Of a stretch of DNA of 64,000 nt, positions 1 to 37,170 are shown piece by piece. The position numbers and the translations under genes are program-made. Source of the DNA: Berghia stephanieae (taxonomy: Eukaryota; Mollusca; Gastropoda; Nudibranchia; Aeolidiidae); NCBI GenBank assembly GCA_034508935.3, contig CM067445.1, positions 73,406,476 to 73,470,475 on the forward strand, written 5' to 3'. Below the pieces are notes generated by a model. That model was not told where the DNA came from, made no database searches, and saw only the letters and a program-made list of their open reading frames with translations. Within the stretch, counting starts at the first letter, position 1; every line of letters starts with the position of its first letter.

Positions 1-205
1 CCCGCACTACTGTCCACTCAGCAATGATTGGATAGCTGGGTCGTATTATATCTGGCAGAAAGTATTTTTATGATAGACCAATGTCCTATACAAAGGATGT
101 CAAGTAATTGCTATTGTCCGTTTCATGTTATAGAAACCGGGATACTCCAGCTCCATATGGCTCTGAAAGACTATTTTTCATATCAGAAAATAAGGCCTAG
201 CCAAA
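1..205 (+). repeat. tRNA-derived SINE (family A), 3' part
   Basis: The window opens inside a SINE. The stretch from tgtccactcagcaatgattgg to ggctctgaaagactattttt matches, with divergence, the body and tail of the minus-strand SINE at 14252-14521. The tRNA-like head lies outside the window. Family name unknown; identified only by comparison with the other copies in this window. Confidence 0.65.
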
Positions 206-1494
206 CATCGAGAGCAAAATAAGTTGAAAGCAGTGTCAGGAAAAAAAACCCCAAACAAATACACTCCAGTATGGTTTCCTCAAACTCATTCGAATGTCCC
301 GAATTTTTTACTTATTATTCCTGGAACTAATTTCACCCAGCCAACTTTAAAAGAAAAAAAAAAAAATTAATGCGCCAGGTGATTTCGACCACTGATGATT
401 TACTATGGCATTGACAGTTGTGTATGTGTTTATCGTGTAGATCTATCTGCATTCCATGTGTGTGTATACAATATGATATACATGCAGACACACACAGCCA
501 CTTACACAACCCATCGCCGTTTCGCATAACCGACAGCTCTGTTTATTCTAAGCACTTCGTCATTCGTTCTATTTTCAATGCCACACACCATGGTTGGCTA
601 CTACGGTAAATGAATGTTGTAACATAGCAACCCCCCCCCCCCCTCCCCCAAACAATTTGCAATATGTTATACCTAAATTTATCTCCCTGAATACATCAAT
701 TAAAGAAATATGTAAATAATACTGTTCCCTTTTTTCCTCTTCAAGCGGAAATTTTACATAGGGTCTATTCCAAGGGAAGACTGGAATAACCCAGCTGCGA
801 GCGCTACAAATTGAGCAAAGGAGAAGTGGCTTGCTGAAGGTCACATAACGCTATGGATATCGATATAGGTATCTTTTGGGTGGGGGGCAAAGTCTATACT
901 GCCAAGCCTCATTACCCCCTCCCCCCTTTCCATCGTCGTTATGGCAAGGTATGGTTTCCTCCTTGCATGTCCCGAGGAATTCGAGGAAACTGTGACGGAG
1001 TGCATGCAGTTTCAGAGGAGAAAAATTGATCAAAAAGAAAAAGGACAAGCTATCCGTTACCTTCTGCTTATCGGTGATATGAATCATCCCCAATATTTTT
1101 CTTAACAATGGTTGTCACATTCAACAGCTCTCTCCGCTCATGAATACATATCATAATTGAGTCGACTTCGAGTAACATTCAGATTCAGAACATCTTTAAT
1201 GACATTACAAGCAAAAAATGATATAGTAGGTCTTTCTTTTGTCATTACATTTGAGAAAAAAAAGTTATTTCAGAACAGTGACAAAAAGAGATACACCATA
1301 AATAGTGGAATAAAGAGTTTCCTCCATCATACTACCAGAGAGGAGGTATGTATGTTCACAATGAGGAGGAGGAGAAGGAAAAGAAAAAAAATGTTTCTTT
1401 TATTTTTTAAGAGATTTTACAGCGCTTTAGGTCACTTCAGCATTGCTAAAAGGTGATAACAGAATAGCAATAGTCTAGATATTCAGATTGCTAT
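206..1494. other. Non-coding stretch, no gene seen
   Basis: Holds A-rich runs, a poly-C tract near 632-645 and purine-rich sequence near 1360-1390. Open frames here are short and low-complexity. No exon with recognisable protein similarity was found on either strand. Confidence 0.5.
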
Positions 1495-2029
1495 TTAGTT
1501 TTTAGGGTTTCTCCGGAACATGAGACACTATTTGGTCATTTCAGCACAAGTAAAAATAAAGATGATATACGAAAAGTTGTATATCTGAAGTTAAAAGCAC
1601 CAAAGACAAAGCAAGAGAAAGGGAACTAATTCAAATGGGGAACAGAAGATACTATGAGCAATCCATCGATGTGCCTATTTTGAAATTACCTACAGTCCGA
1701 TCCAGACACAAGCAAAGACTCCCGCTATGAAGGGTACACTCAAATGTCTACAAAGTACAATTTATTCAAAACTAATACCTATAAGAGTACATAACAGAGA
1801 GATGATTCTGAAGGGGAAAAAATATCTTTATTAAAAAATTGGGTACAAAACATTAAGACTGTCTCCCTCCCAGCTAAGGATCTCCGCTAGCAACAGGGGA
1901 AAAAAAGAGCAATCTCAATCCAAAACTAAGACAGAGAGCAACATGGAAAGGGAAAAACAGATATTGTGGAAAGAGGATACAAGGAGTTACCTCTATGCTC
2001 AAGACGGGAAATCAGAATACCCCACCCAG
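1495..2029 (-). repeat. 534-bp retroposon family, old copy A
   Basis: Degraded full-length copy. It shares, in order, the ttttagggttt tail side, the block around tcatttcagc-acaagtaaaa, the acataacagagagatgat block, the gtctccctcccagctaagga block and the end ccccacccag (2020-2029) with the cleaner copies at 37357-37890 and 46627-47160. Many substitutions make it the oldest full-length copy seen here. Confidence 0.65.
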
Positions 2030-2490
2030 TTGCTCTTTAGCATCTGAGAAAAGAATGAGACAAAGAGAACGAGTTCAACGAGGATAGGCTTAAGAAGTAG
2101 ATTTAAGAGCAAGCTATCCAAGTGTCTGACTTTAAAACTAAAACCACTTAAAAGTCTCACACTGACATGCCTGAGATCTGAGTTAAAAGAGACACACTCA
2201 AATGTTTACAAAACTGAAAGTATATATGGCCTAGCTACCATAATATATGACAGAGAGATAATTTGTTAGAGAGAAAAAGATCTCTCAAAAAGATAAATCT
2301 ATCTGACTGTTTCCGTCTCTGAAAAGGACATCAGCTATGGCTTAGGTCAAACCAAAAGTTCTCGTTCCACAACAGCAGCCACATTGAGAAGACTATCGAT
2401 ATATGGGGATAAAAGGTATAACAAAGGTGTGGAGTGATGAAGAATTAATCGGCATATGACAGCCAACCTTCCCTTCCTGAGGAGAAATAA
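2030..2490 (-). repeat. 534-bp retroposon family, partial copy A2
   Basis: Follows copy A directly. It repeats the middle and head blocks (aaaagtctcacactgacat, cacactcaaatgtttacaaa, gacagagagataattt, gactgtttccgtct) in the same order, strongly diverged and lacking the tail side. Probably an independent truncated insertion or the remainder of one disrupted by copy A. Confidence 0.5.
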
Positions 2491-4609
2491 AGAAACGCTG
2501 ATTTTAAAAAGTTAAAAATAGCAGAAATTGCTTTATAAAACAATTAGATTTATTCATGCTACAACCACCACATGAAATATTTTATGAATTCGCATAAGCA
2601 AATAATAATATTTTGGTAGAGGAAGATCACCATTTTTCTTTATATTTTTTTGTACAGGTAAAAACTAAAGTTCTTAATTTTGAAGGGACCACAAAACTTG
2701 GAATCTGAATTTACCTATTGTCATAAAACCAAAATAATATTTTGGCAAAGGCAGAACCATTAGTCTCTCAAAAGAATTTAAAGAATGCCTAGGGTATATA
2801 GATTTACGGTGATTTCTAAAGATAAAGAATTTCTCATGTCCTCATAAACAATATTCTTATTCCCTTCACTACTCATGCCCCCCCCCCCCCCTCCCAAAAA
2901 AACAAAACAACAACAAACAAACAAAACAAAACAAAAAACAAACAATTCACACACATAAAACAAACAAAAAAATAATAACTTTTAAAAAACTGGAAAAACA
3001 AAAAAAAATTCTAACAATTAATGTTGAACAACAATTAACAACAAATAAAAAGACATACTAGTGTCAACAACAATTTTGATTCCAATAACAATCCCTTAGC
3101 CCTTCAATTTATTTTAATTTTTTTTACCTATTGCTAGAAAAAAAGACAACTCGATTATGATTTCACCACTAAAAATATACAGGCAAGGATAAACAAGCAT
3201 AAATAGATAGCGCTACATGACTGAAATTTTCTAGCTTGCATTTTTGTTGCTAGAGCAGCGAGGGAATTCCTAATCTCTTCGACCATTTTGTCCCGGGATA
3301 CTTCTCTCTGTGGAAAATACAAAGAATATTATGGTTTTTGTTGAAATTACATTCAATTTTTGTCGACGTAAAAGACGAAAACAAAACGACGAAACACCCC
3401 CCGCCCCCCCCCAAAAATAAATTCCAAACAAACAAAGCCATCATTGATTATATTATTTGTAGTTCAACTACAATCCAAACTGTTCCCCTATGTTTTGTGA
3501 GGATGAAGTCATTTCAATATCACACTTCACTGAACTCAAAAAAGTTAAAAAGAAAATGTACATCAACTGACTGATACAGAACAACACAGATATGATTTGG
3601 GAATATTTAAGTTTCCAAGTTTATAATGATTTTTCCATCCATGTACCCACCATCACATAAAGTTAACTTTGTCCTCTGTTATTAGAAACTGTTGGCGATA
3701 TTCTTAAGTTCTGTCCATTTTTAGTGGATTTATTGGCCTGTTTGGTAGTATCAACACCTTTAAAAAGGAAGCTGATGGAACAGACAGTGGATTACAGGTC
3801 AAAGGTAAATGAAACAAAGTAAAATAAGAGGACCAGTTCTGAAACAAAGAATATCTGAAAAGGAAAACTCTGAAATAAGACAGCCTTGTGAGTTGAGAGG
3901 ACTAAAACACTTAGAGATGCATTTTCTACAGGAAATGTATGCCATGCAAAACTTAGACTTGTTGAATGAATCGAATTGTGCCAGTAGTCTGAAAAAATTG
4001 AACTAAAAACAAAACTGCATCGACATGCATCCCCCACCCTTTCATGGCCAAAACCCAGGAACCAAATAAGAAATAAAAATAGAACCGTCCATACAAATAT
4101 AGGCTCGAGATCTGTGCCAAATGGGACACAATCAAATGGTTACAAAACAAAAATTATGTTGAAACCTAACAATTACATAATAATAAATAATGAGGAGATG
4201 ATTTCAAAACAAAGGAAAAAAAATCCCTAACAATATAAAGATCCAGCTAACTTAATTTCAGCAAAAGGTCATAGTCTGGGCCTATGGCACCAAATGGTCT
4301 TATTCCAGATTGAAAAAATAATAAAAAAACCCATATCAAAAAGACACCCCCCCCCCCCCCCCCCCACACACACACAAACCTCCCCAAAAAAACAACTAAA
4401 AACACACAAGAAAACCCTATGGGGATCAGAATTAGTGATTTCCCCAGAGTCTATCTTTTCTTGGTTCTACAAAATGTTATTACTATTATATCGCTGTTTT
4501 TGCAACAGCTATAAAAAAACAAAAACCCTTTGTTATAACCTCATATAAAAGAGAATACATATTTCAAATGGAACGAAGCTTACAATACATTAAGCTTTTT
4601 GTCATCCTA
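2491..4609. other. HARS 3' flank, non-coding
   Basis: No exon was recognised. Contains poly-C/A-rich runs near 2879-2895 and 4348-4365. Sequence around 4120-4230 (aatcaaatggttacaaaa, gaggagatgatttcaaaac) resembles the middle of the 534-bp retroposon family and may be a very old copy. No clear AATAAA on the minus strand was spotted close to the HARS stop codon. Confidence 0.4.
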
Positions 4610-18619
<14,010 letters not shown>

Positions 18620-19289
18620 ATTTTCATCATGTTGCTTCAATCTCAAGTTACTTTCAAAATTGAAGAGCCGATATGGAGGACGGGATAAGAAGTGTATAGG
18701 CCGTTATTTAGAGCATTAGACACACACTTTATATATCCAATCCTCTGGTTCTAACGCTTGTTGAGTTCCTAGAAGTTCTCGCCTCAGATTATGTACCGCT
18801 ATCAATGAAGATAGCCCTTCTCTTCCATTTACACCCCATAGATATTGACTAAAATACTATCTTTGTAACCATGCGACTAAAATAGGTTTGTCTCATTACG
18901 ATTCAATAATTATAAAATATTATAACAGAAGTTGGTTTATTTCTCCCTTTTCATGTTAAGTTCATGTTACGCCATGTTTCGCCTTGTTATCTTTCAATGC
19001 GAGTACCCAGCGTGCGAGTAGCTAATCTACTACAAGTGATTGCTGACGCACAGTAATAACTGAATCAAACAGTTATCCCAATTTTTGTTAAGTCAAAAAA
19101 TAGGAACAATTGCTTGCTAGAAAAGATTGCTGTCTTTAGCAAAGTGCTTTCTGTCCAATCTCAAGAACCAAAGGTAAGTACAGTCTAACCTGTGCAAGTC
19201 GGAACCAAATGGGCACGGGGGAAAAGATAATGTGTTGTAGAAAGGTTTTCGTCTTACACAAATCTTCTTCTTGAAGGTCGTGCACAGCG
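18620..19289. promoter_or_regulatory. Presumed HARS upstream/promoter region
   Basis: Lies 5' of the cytosolic HARS start. No TATA box or clear initiator was identified. Scattered CpGs near 18960-19040. No exon of ZMAT2 was recognised here. Confidence 0.3.
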
Positions 19290-20710
19290 CATGATTAACG
19301 TCATTAACGTGTGTGATTTGCAAAATAATTGAATCCATCATTAGGGACAAATTAGTCAAATACTTAATGGAACAAAAGTTGCTGTCTGAGTATCAACACG
19401 GTTATATATCAAAACACTCATGTACCACTAATTTGTTAGCTTCTCTAGACTCTTGGACTAGGTTTTTGGACAGTGGTATCCCTGTTGATGCTGTGTGCTT
19501 TGATTTCGCCAAAGCATTTGACAGTGTTCCACATAAACGCCTCATTAAGAAACTTGGATCATATGGCATCAGTTCATGTTTGCTGGCTTAGATCTCAGAT
19601 TTCCTGATTGGGAGAAGACAACGTGTTAGGGTGAACGGCAGTTTTTCGGACTGGGCACCAGTATCGAGTGGTGTTCCGCAGGGAAGCTGCCTTGGTCCAG
19701 TTTTGTTTGTAATCTTTATTAACTATCTTCCAGACGTTGTGGACTCTCTGTGCCAAATGTATGCAGATGACACTAAGGTGTTCTCTAGAGTAGACAAGGA
19801 AGAGTTCATAATTCAGCTCCAAAGTGGTCTTGACAGCTTGGTACAGTGGGCTGATACATGGCAGCTTAGGTTTAATGCAGACAAGTGCCATGTCTTGCTC
19901 TTGGGATATAGAAACCCACACCATCAGTACATAATGAGAAAACGTGACTCGAGCATGACTGTCATACTTCATCCTACTGAACAGGAAAAAGATTTATGTG
20001 TGTTAGTTGATCAGCAACTGAAGTTCTCTAAGCATATAGAAACCCAAGTACATAAAGCAAACAGGATCGTTGGCTTCATTAGGAGGTCGTTCACTCATCT
20101 TGATAAAGATAACATGAGACAATTGTTCACTGCACTTGTACGTCCCCACTTGGAATTTGGCAATGTAGTATGGGCACCACGACTGCAGAAAGACAAAGAG
20201 CTCATATAAAGTGTTCTAAGACGCGCAACTAGGGTTATTCCTGGATTCAAAGATCTACAATACACAGAAAGACTGAAAAAGATACGAATACTGAGCATGC
20301 AGTCAGTAAAGGAGAGATAGAGGAGACCTTATCGAAGTGTTCAAATACACGCATGAGCCTTCCCAATCTTGATTCCACAAGCACCACCAGAGGACACAGA
20401 TTCAAACTCTCCAAGGAAAGGTGTTTTCTAAACCTTAGGCAGAACTTCTTCTCAATTCGGGTAGTCGACAAATGGAACCGCTTGCCTGCAACAGTTGTCG
20501 ACGCCCCTTCATTGCAGGCATTCAAGTGCAGTCTCGACGCTCATTGTGAAACAGAAAAATACTGTTTGTAGAGTTTAATTCAGACACCTCCTCCCACTAT
20601 GTGGCATGCCCAGTTTTGATAGACGTGAATTAAATACGTTCACGAATGCACAAGAGCAGATAAAAGGATGTAAAAGCCTACATAAATCTGGACTTATATC
20701 ATATCATATT
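19290..20710 (+). mobile_element. LINE (CR1/jockey-like), 5'-truncated, reverse-transcriptase domain
   Basis: Reads CKIIESIIRDKLVKYLMEQ, FDFAKAFDSVPHKRLI, SSGVPQGSCLGPVLFVIF, CQMYADDTKVFSR, then QLFTALVRPHLEFGNVVWAP and RFKLSKERCFLNLRQ. These are reverse-transcriptase blocks of a non-LTR element. A TAG at 19589 interrupts the frame where Trp is expected, another stop lies at 20207, and the frame shifts further 3', so it is inactive. No endonuclease domain. The 3' end is near gtaaaagcctacataaatctgg. A second, shorter copy is at 34829-35485. Confidence 0.9.
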
Positions 20711-20922
20711 ATGTATCCATGCCAAAGATATCAAATAACCGACTGCATAGATACACCCCACACCCAAGCCAATTTGTTTTAGAGGATGCAAAGCTAATGG
20801 TAGACATATGGGTGCGTTTTATTTCTTGATAGTGCAAGCTAAAATTATTTTTAGTGTTTGTTGTTTGTCATTGGATTGATTTTTTTTGTGTGTGTGTGTT
20901 TGTATGTTGTTGTTGTTGTTGC

Positions 20923-21001
<79 letters not shown>

Positions 21002-22084
21002 GATATTACACTTTATCAGAAGTGTGAAATTTTGTTGAAAGTAGAGTCTTTCTCCTGCTAAATTGGAAAACTCCGTCATATTGAGAAAAATACGAACAAA
21101 GCCTTTACTGTGGCGATCAATGGGAGCTGAAGGAAAATTTTCAGTCTAACGCAGGGAGACGGAATTTTAGTTTTCGTTTTCACGTTAGACTGGTTCTTTT
21201 ATACAGAGAATCAAACTAGACGAATTTACGCTGGGAGCGACGTGTACATATATGCAGGTCTGACATCCGTTGTAATGGACAATACTTTGCGTCATTTTTA
21301 AAGACTTCCATAAGAATGAGCCCATAAGGGATTAGGTTATCAGTGCAAATAAGGGCACGTCGGTTGGGAGTCTTTCATCTTTGACAGATTCCGTCTTATT
21401 TTTAAAAAATGGCAGTTGAGCTATTAGGCTTCCGTACAAGCCTGTTACGGACTAGGTACTCTTTTACCAGACCATAGTGAGAAAAATTTGATTAAATAAC
21501 TTTTTTTCGGGGACTCAACTTTGCTCCACCCACAGTGGGGATCAAACGGTTGAACTACGTGTTACAAACTGAGTGCCTTACTACTGGACTGCATAAGTAG
21601 GCTCTTATTCAAACTTTATGAATGGTGAAATAAAGAGGGTGACGGTCTTCATTGACAAGACATACTACTCTTATTACCGGTTAAGAAAATAAGATGCCAT
21701 CAATTTCTTTAAAACCAGAGGACTAAAATACAACCATTGCGTTCTCAATCTTATGGAGTCTGGGGGAAAAAAAGACACGAAAAGTACTTCAGGAGGAGGA
21801 AGGTGAAGAGAAAGAGAATGATGAAGAGGAGACGAAGAAGAAAGAGGAAGAAAAGAGGAAGGAGGAAGAGGGGGAAAATGAAAATAAATATCACAATAGA
21901 TATTTTAAACCTCTTCCCGAAATCTGCATATCGCGTATAACGCACTTATTGTTTTAAATGAAGAATTTTCTTTTTAAAATAGATGAATGCAAATTTTTAA
22001 ATATATTTTTTCAGTATCTGAAATGTTATTAATTGGTGGCATTATCAACATTCTCTTGTAGGTTGTTCCACCACGATAGGGAAA
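20711..22084. other. HARS-ZMAT2 intergenic, non-coding
   Basis: Holds a (TTG)n microsatellite at 20905-21002, a minus-strand tRNA-like SINE head around 21505-21605 (gtttgatcccca as B box) and a purine-rich tract at 21775-21880. No gene seen. Confidence 0.5.
20905..21002. repeat. (TTG)n microsatellite
   Basis: About 32 TTG units with one GCTG interruption near the start. Confidence 0.97.
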
Positions 22085-22345
22085 TGACTATTGTTTTTCA
22101 TATCAGGGATAGTTAAAGGTTCTAGTATGTACTAGGTTTTATTTTTTTCTTAGGGTTAGTTAAAGGAATACTATGGTTGTTTCCCTTAGCAAGAGGAGGT
22201 TACAGAAGACCTCCCAAAAAGGTCTTAAGTCAAAAAGAAAAAAAAATCTTTTAGAAGAAGAGGCGAACTGTGGGAAGAGAAGATAAAATTGGAGAAGGAG
22301 AGGAGAATCAGAGAGTAACTATTGAAATGCATTTTTTTTTTTTCA
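22085..22345 (+). repeat. Dispersed repeat R, copy 1
   Basis: About 260 bp, nearly the same as 23540-23812: shared cttagggttagttaaagga, gtttcccttagcaagagg, aagaggcgaactgtggga and an end in t-rich sequence plus cagaat. A diverged 5' part also occurs at 62805-62945, so this is a dispersed repeat, not only a local duplication. Confidence 0.8.
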
Positions 22346-22661
22346 GAATTGCAATCTTGACCAGGGCTTTTGGTATCTCGCTGGGTGACCCCTTGTTGTC
22401 GAAGCTGTAAGCATTCATGTCATATTATATCTATCTGAGACTTAGGCCGTTTTTCTCCAAACGTTTAATGATATTTATTAAAACTAGGCAATCTAACCAA
22501 TTTTACTGACATCAGACACTTAAACCCAGAGGACCAGCTACACATATGTGATATATACCCTTGTGAATGACTCTTTATACACTTCTTGAGAATAGTATGT
22601 TCTTTTACTCTCCATCAAAGAAGATTTCTCAGCCAAAACAAAAGTCGCTTCAAACGTCAAA

Positions 22662-33544
<10,883 letters not shown>

Positions 33545-33549
<5 letters not shown>

Positions 33550-33562
33550 ATATGTAAATAAA
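33545..33562 (+). terminator. Polyadenylation signals of ZMAT2
   Basis: AATAAA overlaps the stop codon (33545-33550) and recurs at 33557-33562, followed by a GT-rich stretch (ctgtttgtttgg). This suggests a very short 3' UTR. Confidence 0.6.
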
Positions 33563-34278
33563 TGCTTCAACTGTTTGTTTGGCTATTTCATTATGTATAA
33601 AAGTTGCTAAACTAAAATCACAAGGGCATGCAGCAGTCCTCTTAAAATCCACACATCATGAAATCATTCATCAACGTAAATCAGGCCTGTAACTGGTTGG
33701 TGAAAACAAATTGTCAGAACTTTTTGAACACCCGAAAATAGACCAACAGGACAAAAATATGGATTAATTAATAAACACAAAACAGATATGACATGTCAAT
33801 TGACTAATCAACAAATCATGTCACTTACTTATAATACAGAAGAGGAGGAGGAGGTGGTGAAGGAGGAAAAAGAAAAATTTAAACAATCACAGTTGTGAGG
33901 AAAGAAAACTTCCGTTGAGAGCAGTCAATCACCTTTCGAAGAAAAATATTTATTTTGCATTATTTTTTCAAACTGAAACAAAGAAAGTACAGGGAGGACA
34001 ATAACCAGTTGGAATAATGTGTGCGTGTCGGTAGCAAAATAGAAATGGCTCTGTCCGACACACTCTGTGCATGTTAGTTGATTACTGACTATGCACCATT
34101 TTTGATCCAATGAGAATGTTTGCTTCATGACCAATTAAATTTTGTAGGTACTTGATATAATATAATAATAATATTAATAAAAATTCTAATAATAATAATA
34201 CTAATAATAATAATGGCAATTAGTTTGCAGACGTGGCATGTCTAAAAATGTATAAAAATAAAGTTAAGAATGTATGGC

Positions 34279-34363
<85 letters not shown>

Positions 34364-34828
34364 TTTACAAAGTGAAATATGTTGTCCCCATGACCCCCAG
34401 TTTGAATTTATATGTAAATGCATAAAAATGTATAAATAAAGAATTAAGAATTATTAGCAACACTTTATATATTAATTTTATAAATTTATAGGCCTCTAGT
34501 CCGAGCTTGTGTGTGTATATTTAAAAAATAAATAGTATTTAATTTAAATCACAGGTGCACATTAAAAATTTGAAGACTATGTGGTAAAAATGAATTAAGG
34601 TGACCTGATGTCTTTGGAGAACTTAATTTATTTGTGAAAGGGGTGATCGCCATCCTTCATAACTTTCTCCAGTTTACTAAGACTAAATCTCTTGAACAGT
34701 TTTTCCACATTTGAAATTCGGTGAGTGTAACTCCTGGCTTCATTAATATCCGATCAATTTTCTTTATGTTAAAAATACTGGCATTTCCCCACCCAGAGAT
34801 GTTGACGGAGACATGTTCCATAGGTTAC
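33550..34828. other. Intergenic, ZMAT2 to formin, first part
   Basis: No gene seen. Contains a GGA-rich patch near 33841-33870, ATA/AAT-rich sequence near 34160-34210 and a (TA)n array at 34288-34361. Confidence 0.5.
34288..34361. repeat. (TA)n microsatellite
   Basis: Pure TA dinucleotide array. Confidence 0.97.
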
Positions 34829-35485
34829 CTTGATAAAGATAACATGAGACAATTGTTCACTGCACTTGTACGTCCCCACTTGGAATTTGGCAATGTAGCA
34901 TGGGCACCACGACTGCAGGAAGACAAAGACCTCATATAAAGTGTTCTAAGACGCGCAACTAGGGTTATTCCTGGATTCAAAGATCTAGAATACACAGAAA
35001 GACTGAAAAAGATATGAATATCGAGCATGCAGTATTATACTGCATGCTCGGTATTCGTATCTTTTTCAGTCTTTCTGTATAGGAGAGAGAGAGAGGAGAC
35101 CTTATCGAAGTGTTCAAAAACATGCGTAATCTATAATCTGTAAACATGAGCCTTCTCAATCTTGATTCCACCAGCACCACCAGAGGACATAGATTCAAAC
35201 TCTCAAAGGAAAGGTGTTCTCTAAACCTTAGGCAGAACTTCTTCTCAGTTCGGGTAGTCGACAAATGGAACCGCTTGCCTGCAAGTTGTAGAGCCCCTTC
35301 ATTGTAGGCATTCAAGTGCCGTCTCGACGCTCATTGTGAAACAGAAAAATACTGTTGTAGAGTTTAATTCAGACACCTCCTTCCACTATGTGGCATACCC
35401 AGTTTTAAGAGACATGAATTAAATACGAAAAATAAAAGGATGTAAAAGCCTACATAAATCTGGACGTTTATCATATCATATCATT
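34829..35485 (+). mobile_element. LINE, 5'-truncated second copy
   Basis: Nearly identical to the 3' third of the LINE at 19290-20710, starting at ccttgataaagataacatg and running to gtaaaagcctacataaatc. The few differences indicate a recent common source. Interrupted by an inverted duplication at 34990-35080. Confidence 0.9.
34990..35080. repeat. Foldback (inverted duplication) inside the LINE copy
   Basis: About 43-nt arms with two mismatches and a 2-nt gap and almost no loop. The right arm is the reverse complement of the left arm and is absent at the equivalent place in the other LINE copy (near 20260-20310). Confidence 0.88.
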
Positions 35486-36559
35486 AGCCTAACTGGCACT
35501 TCTCATTGCACAAGCTGGTCATTCAACTAGTAAAAAGGACATGCGTCATTTATATTTGCTGATCATATACATGAATATGAAAACAAATCACAATGTCCAC
35601 TCCTACTTCTTCAACTTTTGAAGAAAAAAACGCTGACTACTATATAATACTTTGAGTGACACATGTGCAACCCACAGTCCTACCTAATCTCACTTTTTGT
35701 CTTGCCTCGCCTACAGAAGGGCCTCAGGATTCCCCATAACAGCTTGACCATGATCATCAAGAACCAGACGAATATCGAGTTCAAGCATAAGAAAAAAAGC
35801 AGTGACTGCAGACGAATGCCGATGTTGATGCAGTTGTACCAACATAGTTAAAGCAGAGTCGAGCATCAATGCAACGATAGTGGCTTATCCTTATAAGCTA
35901 GGGGAAAATAATTGTAGACAAGCTCGGAGCAACAAGTTTTCAAGCAGGCAATGGCTGGCATTATTATAATTATAGTAATATAATACAACCAGAGTATCTT
36001 CATCAGAGGAATCTGCAATGGTGAAAGACAGTGTTATTCAGTCAATGCGGCGTCTTATGGAGAAAGTAGTCAAAGCCTGTGACACATTGCTTGCAGACAT
36101 ATGTCATGTGCTGTCTGTGTAGGGTCGGCTTTAATAAAAAAAAATCCTGGAACAGTTCCAAAAGTGCTTTTTTCTTCAGATTTCTAATTCCAAAGATTTC
36201 AGAATGGAATTAGTAATTATCACCAGCACCTTTACCAGATCATTATCATCACTACAGTCATCTTCAAATCACACACCATGGTAACAGGGTCAATATGACG
36301 ATCTTCACCTTCATCTCTTGTCATAGAAATAAATAAATGTGAATATTTATATATATGGCGTTTTCATGGATTTACTATGCTCCATGCTCTTCAAAATTAT
36401 TCATTTATTCACAAGCAGGACATATGGAACCATATTTCCATTTCATACAGTATACCAGTCACCTTGAGCATCACTTTGTGCTAACACTCTTACGAAATTT
36501 GTAACTGCCTATAGCCAGGCACTTATTTACCTGTGTTTAGTGAGGTAATGTGTGTTTAG
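35486..36559. other. Intergenic, non-coding
   Basis: No gene or named repeat recognised. A 62-codon plus frame (35663-35851) has no recognised domain. Confidence 0.45.
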
Positions 36560-36700
36560 CACCTTGTCCGAGGACCAATATCGGACCAGAAATTTCCTGC
36601 CACTGCCACCCATCCAACCACTGACCATGCTTAACATTGCTTGACTTTTGTGACAAGATGAGACACCGTACTGCTGAGCCTTACATCATCACTTTAGACA
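36560..36700 (-). repeat. 5S rRNA-like SINE
   Basis: Minus strand reads aagtcaagcaatgttaagca, then tggtcagtggttggatgggt, matching the internal promoter region of 5S rRNA (aagttaagc...ggtcagtacttggatgggtg). Divergence and unrelated flanks mean a 5S-derived SINE or pseudogene rather than a 5S gene. Confidence 0.65.
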
Positions 36701-37009
36701 ATATCGCTCCTTGGATAAATAAAGGAAATTCAATCTCAGAATAAATAGGAAACATTTTTTTTGTAAATTAAGTAAAATATACAGAGATGGGAGTCTTTGA
36801 ATCAAGAAAGCTTTATTGATGATAATGATAACTGAAATTAGATAACAAACATGAATATACTATAAATCAACTCTACAAATTGAAGCCATTTCACAGTACA
36901 TGACATGGATACTGGGTTGTATCATATTTCATGTGCACCTAAGGATGCTTAAGTAGGGAAACTGCCATACTAGTTAAAATGAAGCACCTCGGCGCCATAC
37001 CATTAGATC

Positions 37010-37150
37010 CATAGAGCTGAAATTTATCCCAGCCTCTTGCATCAAAAAGAAAGTGATAATTGCTTAGTACCCTTTAAACAGGATGTTGGTCTATCAAAAA
37101 GCACACTCTTCCAGATCCAACATACTCAGCTGCCCAATCAATGCTCGGTG
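37010..37150 (-). repeat. tRNA-derived SINE (family A), diverged fragment
   Basis: Shares tttatcccagcctctt, gataattgcttagtaccctt, ggtctatc and cagctgcccaatcaatgctc with the copy at 14252-14521. Confidence 0.6.
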
Positions 37151-37170
37151 GGTAGAGGAAATGTGATGAA

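Noticed and set aside
19290-20710. Active, full-length LINE
   Set aside because: No endonuclease or ORF1, and stops plus a frame change in the reverse transcriptase region.
22085-22345. Telomere-like repeat
   Set aside because: Only one ttagggttag unit per copy of a dispersed repeat, no array.
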